Numbered from the stretch's first letter, positions 1 to 7,409 are shown. The stretch is 9,215 nt of DNA from Gemmatimonadota bacterium (GCA_004357415.1 SMVY01000010.1:1-9215); one strand, 5' to 3'. Made by a program: numbers and translations. The notes: generated from the letters alone by a model not told the origin.

Positions 1-909
1 GTCGCGAGGGTTCGTCTCAAGGGCCAACCGAGCCGCGTCGTCGGCCTTGGGGTACGCTTCCAGGTCGAGGTACTGCCGCGCCGCGAGCACGTGGGCCGCC
101 ACCAGGTTGGGATTGACGTCGAGACTCCGTTCGGTCAGCTCGAACGCATCACTCGCCCCGTCGAATCGGCGAACCTGCGCCAGCCCAAGTATGGCTGCCG
201 GATGGTTGGGGTTACGGCTGAGGGCCAGCTGGTACATGGCCCGGGCGTCGGCGCCCTGGTACTTGCTGAGGAACAGATCGCCGCTGGCTACTTGGGCGTC
301 GAGATTGGTGGAGTCGGCGGCGATCGCCTGATCGTAGACCCGGAGTGCCTCACGGAAGCGGCCGGTGTCGGTGCGCCCGAGGTGCTCCAGTGCGGCCGCC
401 ACGGCGGCCAGGTCCTGGGAGGACGTCACCCGACCGCCGTCGTATTGGGCCACGATCCAGTTGAGACGATCTGTCCCCTTCCGGCGTTCGCCCCGCTGGA
501 TATGAATCTCGGCGACCCGAAGGTGCGCCAGGAACGGTCCGGCGCTACCCGCGTCCGTCACCCGGCGAAACTGTTCCATTGCCTGCTCCGTCCGCCCCGT
601 CGCCAGGAGCACCTCACCCAGTTGCGTCGCCAGCTCGAGTGAGGCGTTATCGGTGGCGGTACTCTTGCGCAACAGTTCCTCCGCTTCCTGGTAGCGGCCC
701 GTTTCCCGTAGCACGCGCCCGAGCAAGACCGTGGCGTCGATGCTGGGCTCGCTTCGCAGGACGCTGCTCAGGACCGACACCGCGACGTCATACTCCCCAA
801 TCCGGTAGGCGTCGTAGGCGTTGGCCACGCGATCCTGAGCGCCGGCCGACGGCAAGGCCGCGATGAGGCAGCCGAGGAAAAGGAACACAGCGCCACGGGG
901 ATGAGTCAT
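1..909 (-). CDS. Secreted tetratricopeptide-repeat protein (C-terminus beyond window)
   Basis: Reading the minus strand from the ATG at 907-909 gives 303 codons with no stop before the window edge, so the gene is partial at its 3' end. The N-terminus is a signal peptide: hydrophobic residues about 8-20 followed by SAGAQ, with likely cleavage after Ala24. Degenerate 34-residue TPR helices follow (about 28-55, 57-85, 90-118, 124-153 and 184-300). Typical TPR signatures are visible, for example GRYQEAEELLRKS at 71-83, GRTEQAMEQFRRV at 105-117 and FREALRVYDQAIAADS at 185-200. TPRs are protein-interaction scaffolds, so a periplasmic partner-binding role is likely. The start overlaps the stop of the upstream caspase-like gene by one base (TGATG), with a GAGG ribosome site 7 nt upstream, indicating translational coupling. 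The missing C-terminus could hold another domain, so the final function is open. Confidence 0.85.
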   Translation of the reverse strand, partial: MTHPRGAVFLFLGCLIAALPSAGAQDRVANAYDAYRIGEYDVAVSVLSSVLRSEPSIDATVLLGRVLRETGRYQEAEELLRKSTATDNASLELATQLGEVLLATGRTEQAMEQFRRVTDAGSAGPFLAHLRVAEIHIQRGERRKGTDRLNWIVAQYDGGRVTSSQDLAAVAAALEHLGRTDTGRFREALRVYDQAIAADSTNLDAQVASGDLFLSKYQGADARAMYQLALSRNPNHPAAILGLAQVRRFDGASDAFELTERSLDVNPNLVAAHVLAARQYLDLEAYPKADDAARLALETNPRD

Positions 910-1898
910 CAGCTTCCCTCGCGGCTGCGAATGGCGCGGTTGGTCAGGGCCAGATCGACGAGTAGCTCCTCCAGCTGATCCTCATAATCGTCCTTCTCCA
1001 GCGAGGCCTTCCGGCGCCGAAGCTCGGCGATGGCCTGTTCCAGGCCGACTTTATCGGCGTACAGGCGAGCCAGTTGGGGGTCGTCCGACGACGCCCCGGC
1101 GATGGTGGTCCTGGTGGCCCCGGTCAGGAGAAACGTCGCGGCCAGCGGGCCGTCCTCTGCGTCCGGGCCCGGCTCGGCGCTGCCGGTGCCGTCGCCGTTG
1201 TCGTCAAGCACCGCGTGTTCGCTCAACAGCTTCTGATCCTTGTCGTAGGCGCGGGAGACCTCCGAGCGAGCGTAGTTGAAGGCCTCCAGCACGGACAGAC
1301 GTTCGTCGTTGTCGGCGTCTGCCTCGTCGCCGACGAAGGCGGCTACGAAGAACTGACCGAACACCGACTGGTTACGTTCCATGCCGCTCTTGGTGGCCGT
1401 GATGATGGTTCGGTTGGGTGCGGACAGGGTCTTGACGAACTCTCCACTGGCGCTGCTCAGGTTGGCAAAGACGATGGGCCGGTCGCCGAAGGCGTCGAGG
1501 GCCACGGCGAACTCGGCGGCGGTCATGTCCGGTCCGGGGAGGTTGATCTTGGATATCCCGTTGCGGTAGCTGCCGTGTCCGATCACCACGATGAACACCA
1601 GATCGTCGGCAGGAGTGGTGGCGGCCAGGCGGCTCAGCGTGGCCTGGATGTTCTCTCTGGTGGAGCGAGCGGTGGTACGGGACGGATCGCGCTCCGGGTC
1701 GGCCGCCAGGTAGACGACGTTGCTGTCAGGCAGTCCATACCGGTCGGTTGCTGCGTCCATCAGTGTGGCGGCCCAGGTGTGAAACCGCTCGGCATACCGG
1801 GCCTCGCCCCCGATACCGGTGATCACCACGAGGACCGTCTGGCTCAGCAGCGGTGTCGGCACCAGCAGAGCGACGAGCATCAGGATTGTCTTGGTCAC
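909..1898 (-). CDS. Secreted caspase/legumain-like (clan CD) protein lacking the catalytic cysteine
   Basis: A 329-residue protein starting at a GTG. A reading from 1979 is also open, but the GTG at 1896-1898 is preferred: an AGGAGG lies 8 nt upstream, the start overlaps the previous stop as GTGA, and the product then begins directly with a signal peptide (residues 1-20, TKTILMLVALL, ending LSQ). The body resembles the clan CD fold of C13 legumains and caspases. A hydrophobic strand leads to the His motif (VFIVVIGHGS, His108), and a second strand leads to PIVFANLSSASGEF (141-154). Aligned on the Ser-Gly pair 151-152, the catalytic Cys position is Ser149, so proteolysis is doubtful. ITATKSGMERNQSVFGQFF (165-183) is conserved in this group. 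Residues 194-205 match an EF-hand loop (D194, D196, D198, L201, E205). An acidic Gly/Asp linker (232-250) precedes a charged helical, probably coiled-coil tail (274-329). A regulatory or scaffolding pseudoenzyme is inferred. Confidence 0.82.
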   Translation of the reverse strand: MTKTILMLVALLVPTPLLSQTVLVVITGIGGEARYAERFHTWAATLMDAATDRYGLPDSNVVYLAADPERDPSRTTARSTRENIQATLSRLAATTPADDLVFIVVIGHGSYRNGISKINLPGPDMTAAEFAVALDAFGDRPIVFANLSSASGEFVKTLSAPNRTIITATKSGMERNQSVFGQFFVAAFVGDEADADNDERLSVLEAFNYARSEVSRAYDKDQKLLSEHAVLDDNGDGTGSAEPGPDAEDGPLAATFLLTGATRTTIAGASSDDPQLARLYADKVGLEQAIAELRRRKASLEKDDYEDQLEELLVDLALTNRAIRSREGS

Positions 1899-4180
1899 GC
1901 CAAGCCCCTCCTGCGTCGCAGGCCCCACTCGGCTCCGATCAAGCCGAGCGTGAGTATCAGGATGGCCGGCATGTCCCACAGTTCATAGATCTCGACGACG
2001 GTCTTGCCGCTCTCGGTGAAGCGCGCGTCCTCGGCGAGCCCAGCCATGGTGGACGCGGTATAGAACCGCCCACCGGTTTCGTCCGCGATCCGCCGGAGCA
2101 GCGGCGCGTTCATTTCCGCGCCGAAGAACTCGGTCGGCATGTAGGCGGTCCGGATCTCCGTATCGTCGCTGCCCAGTGAGTGCCCGGCGTGCTCCGCCTC
2201 GACCCGGATGAGGTACGTTCCCCTTTGAGTGGGGAGGAAAACCGTCTGGTACTCGCCATCCTCTTCCACCGTCCACTCGAGCGGGACCGAGGTTTCCGCG
2301 CCCGTCGGGTCGGTAATCGTGGCGGTCACCGTGGCACCGTTGATCCCCAGGTAGCTCGAATCTTGAATCTCGGCTCTGATGATGACCGGCTCACCCGGCG
2401 ACAGTCGGTTCTTGGACGTCTCGACGGTGACCCGGTCCGGTACGGTGCTCACCAGCCAGCGAGTCATCTGGCGCCACAGGCGCTCGTGGGTCATGTCCTC
2501 GAGTGGCATGTCGGCGTGCATCTGCCACAGCCAGGAGTCCTGAGCCGTGAAGGCAATCACCCGGCCGCGCCCATAGTGGTGGCTGGCCAGCACGACCAGC
2601 TCGTCATCCCCATTCAAGGGGGCTCCGGTGAGCAGTACGGTAGCGCCCGGCTTGACGCGATGGATGGGGTTGGGTGTCGTGAGCGGCGGAAGGGTGTTCC
2701 ACCGCTCGGTCGACGCCTCGAGGGTGGGTGCCAGTTGTATGGCTGCGTGGGCCATTCCGCTCGGTGTAGGGCTCACTTGGACTTCCGCCAGAAACGCTGG
2801 TTCGTCCGGCATGGCATCTTCCAGCACCACCGGGAGGACGGTCTCGAGGGGCGTGCCGGCGTAGCCGCCTTCCGCGAAACTCGCCCGGCCGCCGAGGAAC
2901 AGCAGACCGCCGCCCCGCTGGCCGACGAACTCCTCGATGATCTGCAGTTGGTTGTGGCTGAAGTAGCTTGCCTCGACGCTCCCCAGGATGAGCCCCCGGT
3001 AGGCGAACAGCTCTTCCCGGGTGGTGGGAAACCCTCGGGTCAATTCGAGTGCGTCGTCGACGCCCAATCGGAGATACTTGTTCTCGGCGGTGCGCTGTAG
3101 CACCACGACCTGGATGTTCTCGTCGTCGGCGACCGCCTTGCGGAGGAACTTGACCTCCCACCGCGGCTCCCCTTCGAAATAGAGGATCTTCTGGCGGCCA
3201 TCGGAAACGGAGACGAGGATGTCACGGGCGTTGTTCTCCCGTACGCGTTCGTCGGCCAACGGCTCAATGTAGAAACGGTAGCCGCGCGGCCCGGCCGTTT
3301 CGGCCGTCAGGTTGACGCGGACTGTGGTGCCCGCCTGTCCGCGGCGGAACTCGACCGTCTTGGTGGTGGCGATGGTGCCCTCTTCTTCGACGATGAGGGT
3401 GACGGTCCGACCGCCGTAGCCGTGTTGCTGCAGCATGACATCGACGGCGAAGGCAGATCCCCTGAGTACCTGGGCCGGCGCTTCGACGCGGGTCACCTCT
3501 ATGTCCCGGCGGAACGATTCCTCCCCGAGGCCGACGGTGTAGACCGGAATGCCCCGCGACTTTATCTGGAGTAGTGGATCGGTGAGCGCCGAGTCGGCGT
3601 TGTCGGCGCCGTCGGTGACCAGCACCAGCCCGGCCAGAGGGACACCGGTGAGGTCCTGCCGCACGTAGTCGAGGGCCGCGCCGATGTCGGTGGCCCTACC
3701 GCTGAACGTGGGTGGATGGGACGGGTCCATTCGGGAGGTGATGTCGGAAAACTGGTAATACCGGATGGTGAACCGCTCCTGCAAGCCGGCCAGAAGTTCG
3801 CTCGAGCCGCTGGTGAACGCCTCGAGCGCCTGAGCGCCGCGAGTCACAGACTCACCGCCTGCCAATCGCATGCTCCGGGAATCATCGATCAGTATGGCGA
3901 GGAAGTTCTCGCCCGGGACCACCGTCGAGATCGTGAGCGCCGGCCGGAATAGCGCCAACACCACCAGTGCCACAACCATGGTTCGGATCGCCGTCAGTAC
4001 GGCGACGGTGCTACCGCCTACCCGAGCGCGTTGCCGCAGATATACGGTGCCCAACACGAGGACGACGGCCAGTGCGGCGAGCAGCAGCACAATTGGCCGT
4101 GACGTCTCGAAGACCAATCGTCCGCGCTCGAACACGATTGGCCGGTACTTGAACAGAAAGGTAAACAACGATTCCGGCAC
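1895..4180 (-). CDS. Membrane protein with VWA domain and glutamine-amidotransferase-like domain
   Basis: A 761-residue protein starting at GTG, 7 nt after the DUF4159 stop, with a GAGGG ribosome site overlapping that stop. Two membrane helices (about 30-48 and 58-79) lead into a von Willebrand A domain (about 92-220). Its MIDAS metal site is complete: DxSxS at Asp99/Ser101/Ser103, Thr164 in GRATDIG, and Asp190 in VTDGADN. A beta-sandwich region (225-325) follows, then a GATase1-like domain (about 330-580) recognisable by ILYFEGEPRWE (332-342), GLILGSVEAS (396-405) and GGGLLFLGGRASFAEGG (423-439). There is no Cys at the expected nucleophile elbow, so this domain is probably non-enzymatic. An Ig-like segment (585-680) and a C-terminal helix (about 736-752) with an Arg-rich tail complete it. 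The family is related to BatA/DUF4175-type proteins next to MoxR ATPases. A metal-dependent protein-binding role at the envelope is inferred. Confidence 0.85.
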   Translation of the reverse strand: MPESLFTFLFKYRPIVFERGRLVFETSRPIVLLLAALAVVLVLGTVYLRQRARVGGSTVAVLTAIRTMVVALVVLALFRPALTISTVVPGENFLAILIDDSRSMRLAGGESVTRGAQALEAFTSGSSELLAGLQERFTIRYYQFSDITSRMDPSHPPTFSGRATDIGAALDYVRQDLTGVPLAGLVLVTDGADNADSALTDPLLQIKSRGIPVYTVGLGEESFRRDIEVTRVEAPAQVLRGSAFAVDVMLQQHGYGGRTVTLIVEEEGTIATTKTVEFRRGQAGTTVRVNLTAETAGPRGYRFYIEPLADERVRENNARDILVSVSDGRQKILYFEGEPRWEVKFLRKAVADDENIQVVVLQRTAENKYLRLGVDDALELTRGFPTTREELFAYRGLILGSVEASYFSHNQLQIIEEFVGQRGGGLLFLGGRASFAEGGYAGTPLETVLPVVLEDAMPDEPAFLAEVQVSPTPSGMAHAAIQLAPTLEASTERWNTLPPLTTPNPIHRVKPGATVLLTGAPLNGDDELVVLASHHYGRGRVIAFTAQDSWLWQMHADMPLEDMTHERLWRQMTRWLVSTVPDRVTVETSKNRLSPGEPVIIRAEIQDSSYLGINGATVTATITDPTGAETSVPLEWTVEEDGEYQTVFLPTQRGTYLIRVEAEHAGHSLGSDDTEIRTAYMPTEFFGAEMNAPLLRRIADETGGRFYTASTMAGLAEDARFTESGKTVVEIYELWDMPAILILTLGLIGAEWGLRRRRGLA
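1907..1912 (-). promoter_or_regulatory. Strong Shine-Dalgarno (AGGAGG) fixing the GTG start of the caspase-like gene
   Basis: On the minus strand this is a perfect AGGAGG, located inside the 3' end of the VWA gene and 8 nt before the GTG at 1898. It decides between the GTG and the longer open reading that begins at 1979, which would place about 27 unlikely residues before the signal peptide and overlap the VWA gene by 85 nt. Confidence 0.7.
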
Positions 4181-4187
4181 GGTGCCC

Positions 4188-5024
4188 TCAGTGACTCATG
4201 GCGTACACCATGAGGTTGACGCCCAACTGATAGGCGAAATTCGAAAAGCGGAGTGGGTAGAACGGATCTTCGGCCCACTCCCAGGCGTCGCCCAGGTCGC
4301 TGTTCCACACGATGGCAACCAGGATTCGCCCCTCCTCATTCATAATGCCCCGAAAGGCCGGGATATAGCCATCCTTCTCCCAGGTGGGCCCTCCCGAGCG
4401 CCCCTGTCCCACGTTGGGCACCTGCACGATTTCATCGATATCGTAGAACACGTGGAGCAGCGGATGATCGAGCGGGATGTCCACGATGGCGTACTCGGGG
4501 AGCACCGTGCGGATCTGCCGCTCGAAATTGAGCCACTCCCAAGTGCCCCAAAAGTCATCGACCACCAGGAAGCCGCCGGCCAGGAGATAGTCGCGCAGAC
4601 CGCGGCGTTCCGCCTCCGTGAGCGACATGTAGCCGACCTCGACGGCGTAGAGAACCGGAAACTCCCTGAGGGCGGGGTCGTCGAGCCGGATGGGGTGTTC
4701 GGCGCCCGAGGCGTCGATATTGGTTAGTTGCCGCAAGCCGATCAGGAATTGCCGGTCCGCCTTGGGGTAATCGACACTCCAGGAGGGGAACCGTGCCCGG
4801 ATGTCGCTGTACATGGCTCGGGTGAAATAGAACTCGTGTGGCACGCTGTCGACCACCGGCTGGGCCACCATGGCCGAGGGATCCACCAGGCGGTTCTGTC
4901 CCTCCACGGACGTTGGTACCGTGCCGAGGGACAGGAATCCTGCCACGATTGCGGTGAGCGCCGGGGCGCTAGTCGGCTCGTCTCGCAACGCCAAGTCCGG
5001 TTCAGGGTTCAAGTGGCCGGCCAC
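4188..5024 (-). CDS. Secreted DUF4159 domain protein, first gene of the envelope operon
   Basis: A 278-residue protein recognised as DUF4159 by EFYFTRAMYSD (64-74), WSVDYPKADRQFL (82-94), the strand-turn LLAGGFLVVDDFWGTWEW (147-164), DIPLDHPLLHVFYDI (182-196) and NSDLGDAWEWAEDPFYP (241-257). DUF4159 has a GATase-like Rossmann-type fold and often sits beside VWA and MoxR genes; no enzymatic activity is established. A hydrophobic stretch (about 21-36, PALTAIVAGFLSLGTV) followed by SVEGQ looks like a signal peptide, but the preceding 20 residues are long and acidic for an n-region. No in-frame ATG exists between the upstream in-frame stop and the domain. The GTG at 5024 is therefore a best guess without a good ribosome site; a TTG at codon 11 is an alternative. 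The gene opens the minus-strand cluster. Confidence 0.85.
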   Translation of the reverse strand: MAGHLNPEPDLALRDEPTSAPALTAIVAGFLSLGTVPTSVEGQNRLVDPSAMVAQPVVDSVPHEFYFTRAMYSDIRARFPSWSVDYPKADRQFLIGLRQLTNIDASGAEHPIRLDDPALREFPVLYAVEVGYMSLTEAERRGLRDYLLAGGFLVVDDFWGTWEWLNFERQIRTVLPEYAIVDIPLDHPLLHVFYDIDEIVQVPNVGQGRSGGPTWEKDGYIPAFRGIMNEEGRILVAIVWNSDLGDAWEWAEDPFYPLRFSNFAYQLGVNLMVYAMSH

Positions 5025-5201
5025 ACGGATTGCGGCGGGCGCTGTAACCTTGTAATACGCATTATCATGTGTTCAGGTTGCGTCGGCCACGGGAGCGGCG
5101 ATTCCAGCTTGCGAGAGATCATCGGGTTATTAACGGTTCAGAATGGGACGTTCACGTGACTATCCTTCCCTGCTCAGCGGTTCGCCTTCGGGAGTCCGGC
5201 A
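5025..5201. other. Divergent intergenic region
   Basis: This 177-base spacer separates the minus-strand operon from the plus-strand DinB-like gene and must carry control signals for both. It has an AT-rich island with an imperfect palindrome TAAT-ACGC-ATTA (5053-5064) and an 8-base perfect palindrome TCACGTGA (5152-5159). No convincing plus-strand -35/-10 pair was found; TATTAA at 5128-5133 is the only AT-rich hexamer there. No gene of useful length is supported. Confidence 0.5.
5061..5089 (-). promoter_or_regulatory. Candidate sigma70-type promoter for the minus-strand operon
   Basis: On the minus strand GATAAT (5061-5066) matches TATAAT at five of six positions. TGGCCG (5084-5089), 17 nt upstream, matches TTGACA at three of six. 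The element lies in a conspicuously AT-rich island (5042-5070) in otherwise GC-rich sequence, about 40 nt ahead of the first gene. The -35 match is weak, so this is tentative. Confidence 0.3.
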
Positions 5202-5729
5202 ATGAGTGATCGCGCAAAGTGGGTTGACCGGGTGTTCGATCTTGGGATACCGGCGGGATTGTTGCCCAACATGATCGAGCGGCTGCGCGGGACTCCCGCC
5301 AGACTCGAAGAGTTGGTGCAGGGTGTTCCCACGGAAATCCGGCTGGCGACCGCCGGCGGTGCCTGGTCTATTCAGGAAAATGTTGGGCACTTCCTCGATC
5401 TCGAGCCGCTGTGGGCCGGCCGGCTCGACGATCTGCTGGCCGGCGCCGAAGTCCTCCAACCGGCCGACCTCACCAACGCCAAGACCGAACAGGCCAAGCA
5501 CAACACGGCCGTGCTGAACGACCTGCTGGCGCGGTTCCGCGAGTTGCGCATGACCCTGGTCCGGCGATTCGAGGCCCTCGACGACGAGCAGCAGCTTGTT
5601 CGCGCCCGCCATCCCCGGCTCGATCAACCCATGCGCCCGGTGGATTTGGCCATGTTCGTGGCGGAGCATGACGATCATCACTTGGCGACTATCCGCCAGG
5701 CCATCCGGGCGGGAGGGTCGCTGGGGTGA
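5202..5729 (+). CDS. DinB-like superfamily protein (metal-binding four-helix bundle)
   Basis: A 175-residue protein starting at ATG with GGGAG (5190-5194) 7 nt upstream. Four predicted helices and the histidine pattern of the DinB/YfiT family are visible: WSIQENVGHFLDLE with His63 after helix 2, and the C-terminal AEHDDHHLATI with His156 and His160 spaced HxxxH. Together these three histidines form the usual divalent-metal site. Members are small cytoplasmic proteins; some are thiol-dependent S-transferases (bacillithiol or mycothiol) and many are uncharacterised. The length is typical. The stop overlaps the start of the next gene as GTGA, so it is co-translated with the exported amidohydrolase, although nothing in the sequence links their substrates. 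Confidence 0.85.
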   Translation: MSDRAKWVDRVFDLGIPAGLLPNMIERLRGTPARLEELVQGVPTEIRLATAGGAWSIQENVGHFLDLEPLWAGRLDDLLAGAEVLQPADLTNAKTEQAKHNTAVLNDLLARFRELRMTLVRRFEALDDEQQLVRARHPRLDQPMRPVDLAMFVAEHDDHHLATIRQAIRAGGSLG

Positions 5730-7378
5730 AGCGTCGCACCTTCGTTCAGGCATCGTCAGTTCTTGGGATGGCAGCGCTTCCCGGCTGGGCCCGACGCCCC
5801 TTTTGGTCTGGTGGTATGCCGTCGGCGTCGATTCTCCTGAAAGGTGGGTTGGTGTACGACGGCACCGGGGCTCCACCCGTGGAAGCGGATGTCGCCGTCG
5901 ACGGCGATCGCATATCCGGCATCGGCCCCGGCCTCGCTGAGGCAGGTGCCGCGGTGATCGATATCAAGGGTTTGGCGGTGGCGCCGGGGTTCATCGACAT
6001 TCATTCACACACCGACCGGGAGTTGTTGGTCAATCCTCGGGCCGAAAGCAAGATACGCCAAGGTGTCACCACCGAGATCGTGGGCCAGGACGGGTCGTCA
6101 CTCGGTCCTTGGCGAGACACTGGGGAACGGGAGACCAGCGAGGAGATCGTCGACATCGCCGGGTTCTTCGAGCGGCTCGAGCGCGACGGCACGGCAGTCA
6201 ACATCGCCAGCATGATCGGTGCGGGGACCATCCGCGGCCTGGTCATCGGCGAAGACGATCGCCCGGCTACCGCCGAGGAGCTGGCCCAGATGGTAGCTTT
6301 GGTGGCGGAGGCGATCGAGCAAGGGGCTTGTGGTCTGTCCAGCGGCCTGGAGTATGTGCCGGGTGGCTTCGCCGACCTCGATGAACTGGTGGCGTTGGCG
6401 GAACCGCTGCGAGGCACCGGTCTCCCTTACGCCAGCCACATACGCAACGAAGACGACCAACTGATGGCGGCCATCGAAGAGGCCCTGGCGGTGGGCCGGC
6501 GGGCCGGAGTGCCGGTGCACATCTCACACCTCAAGGCTCAGGGTCAACGCAACTGGTGGAAAGCGGAGCCGGTACTGCATACGCTGGAGCGCGCGGCGGA
6601 AGACGGCGACGAGGTGACCTTCGACCGCTATCCCTATGTGGCCTACAGCACCGGGCTCACGTCCCTGTTCCCCTTATGGTCGAGAGACGGGGGCACGGAG
6701 GCATTTCTGGTCCGGCTCGACGACGCCGAGTTGCAGGAGGCGATCGAGAAGGCCGTTCGGGGAAAAGTCGCTGAACTCGGCAGCTGGGACGCGGTGCAAA
6801 TGACCTCGGCCGACGGCGAGGGCCTCGACTGGATCAAGGGTCGCAAGGTGGGGGCGCTGGCCCAGGAGGTCGGCAAGGACCCGTACCTGTTGCTGTTGGA
6901 GATCGTCCGCCAGGGACAGGCGCGCATCGGCATGGTCGGCTTTGGCATGAGCGAGGAGAATACCGCCATGATTCTGGCGCATCCGTTGGGGATGATTTGC
7001 TCCGACGGCTCGGCCCGCGCCACCTATGGACCGCTCTCTGAGGGGTCGCCCCACCCTCGGTCGTACGGCGCGTTCCCCAGGGTGCTGGGACACTATTGTC
7101 GAGACCAGCACCTCATGCCCCTCGAGGTCGGCATCCACAAGATGACCGGCATGCCGGCCCGGCGGCTCCGTCTCGACCACCGCGGGCGGGTAGCGGTCGG
7201 CGCCTTCGCCGATCTGGTGGTGTTCGACCCGGCGACGGTGGCAGACCGGGCGACATTCACCGATCCCCACCAGTATCCAGTGGGTATCGACGTCGTGTTG
7301 GTGAACGGCGAGGTGGTGATCCGTGAGGGCGAGCACACCGGAGCGTTGCCGGGGCGGACGTTGAGGATTGGTTTTTGA
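5726..7378 (+). CDS. Tat-exported amidohydrolase, N-acyl-D-amino-acid deacylase (D-aminoacylase) type
   Basis: A 550-residue protein starting with GTG inside the previous gene's stop (4-nt GTGA overlap), preceded by GGGAGGG (5711-5717). The N-terminus KRRTFVQ followed by a short hydrophobic stretch (8-20) is a twin-arginine signal, so the folded metalloenzyme is probably exported. The amidohydrolase core has the N-terminal beta-sandwich start ILLKGGLVYDGTG (36-48), the metal motif GFIDIHSHTD (88-97; His93, His95), His238 in ASHIRNE, His268 in ISHLKAQG, catalytic Asp427 in CSDG, and the closing ADLVVFDP strand (495-502). These match D-aminoacylases, which cleave N-acyl groups from D-amino acids. 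The usual metal-ligand Cys of the GNCG motif is replaced in VGQDG (119-123) by Asp122, as in divergent relatives, so the exact substrate is uncertain. A role in D-amino-acid or peptide scavenging in the periplasm is inferred. Confidence 0.88.
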   Translation: MKRRTFVQASSVLGMAALPGWARRPFWSGGMPSASILLKGGLVYDGTGAPPVEADVAVDGDRISGIGPGLAEAGAAVIDIKGLAVAPGFIDIHSHTDRELLVNPRAESKIRQGVTTEIVGQDGSSLGPWRDTGERETSEEIVDIAGFFERLERDGTAVNIASMIGAGTIRGLVIGEDDRPATAEELAQMVALVAEAIEQGACGLSSGLEYVPGGFADLDELVALAEPLRGTGLPYASHIRNEDDQLMAAIEEALAVGRRAGVPVHISHLKAQGQRNWWKAEPVLHTLERAAEDGDEVTFDRYPYVAYSTGLTSLFPLWSRDGGTEAFLVRLDDAELQEAIEKAVRGKVAELGSWDAVQMTSADGEGLDWIKGRKVGALAQEVGKDPYLLLLEIVRQGQARIGMVGFGMSEENTAMILAHPLGMICSDGSARATYGPLSEGSPHPRSYGAFPRVLGHYCRDQHLMPLEVGIHKMTGMPARRLRLDHRGRVAVGAFADLVVFDPATVADRATFTDPHQYPVGIDVVLVNGEVVIREGEHTGALPGRTLRIGF

Positions 7379-7409
7379 GGGGAACTTCACTGATTGAGAC
7401 GGTGTTCCG

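Noticed and set aside
91..642. 183-residue plus-strand open frame at the left edge
   Set aside because: The opposite strand reads as a continuous TPR protein with signal peptide and coupled start, which explains the region.
1899..1979. Longer N-terminus for the caspase-like gene, starting at 1979
   Set aside because: It would put 27 polar residues before a good signal peptide, overlap the VWA gene by 85 nt, and ignore the AGGAGG next to the GTG at 1898.
1074..1988. 304-residue plus-strand open frame opposite the caspase-like gene
   Set aside because: It is antisense to a gene with a signal peptide, clear motifs and a ribosome site. Its product is low-complexity Gly/Val/Arg-rich, typical of a mirror frame in GC-rich DNA.
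2180..3100. 306-residue plus-strand open frame opposite the VWA gene
   Set aside because: It is antisense to well-recognised VWA/GATase-like sequence and shows no domain or ribosome site of its own.
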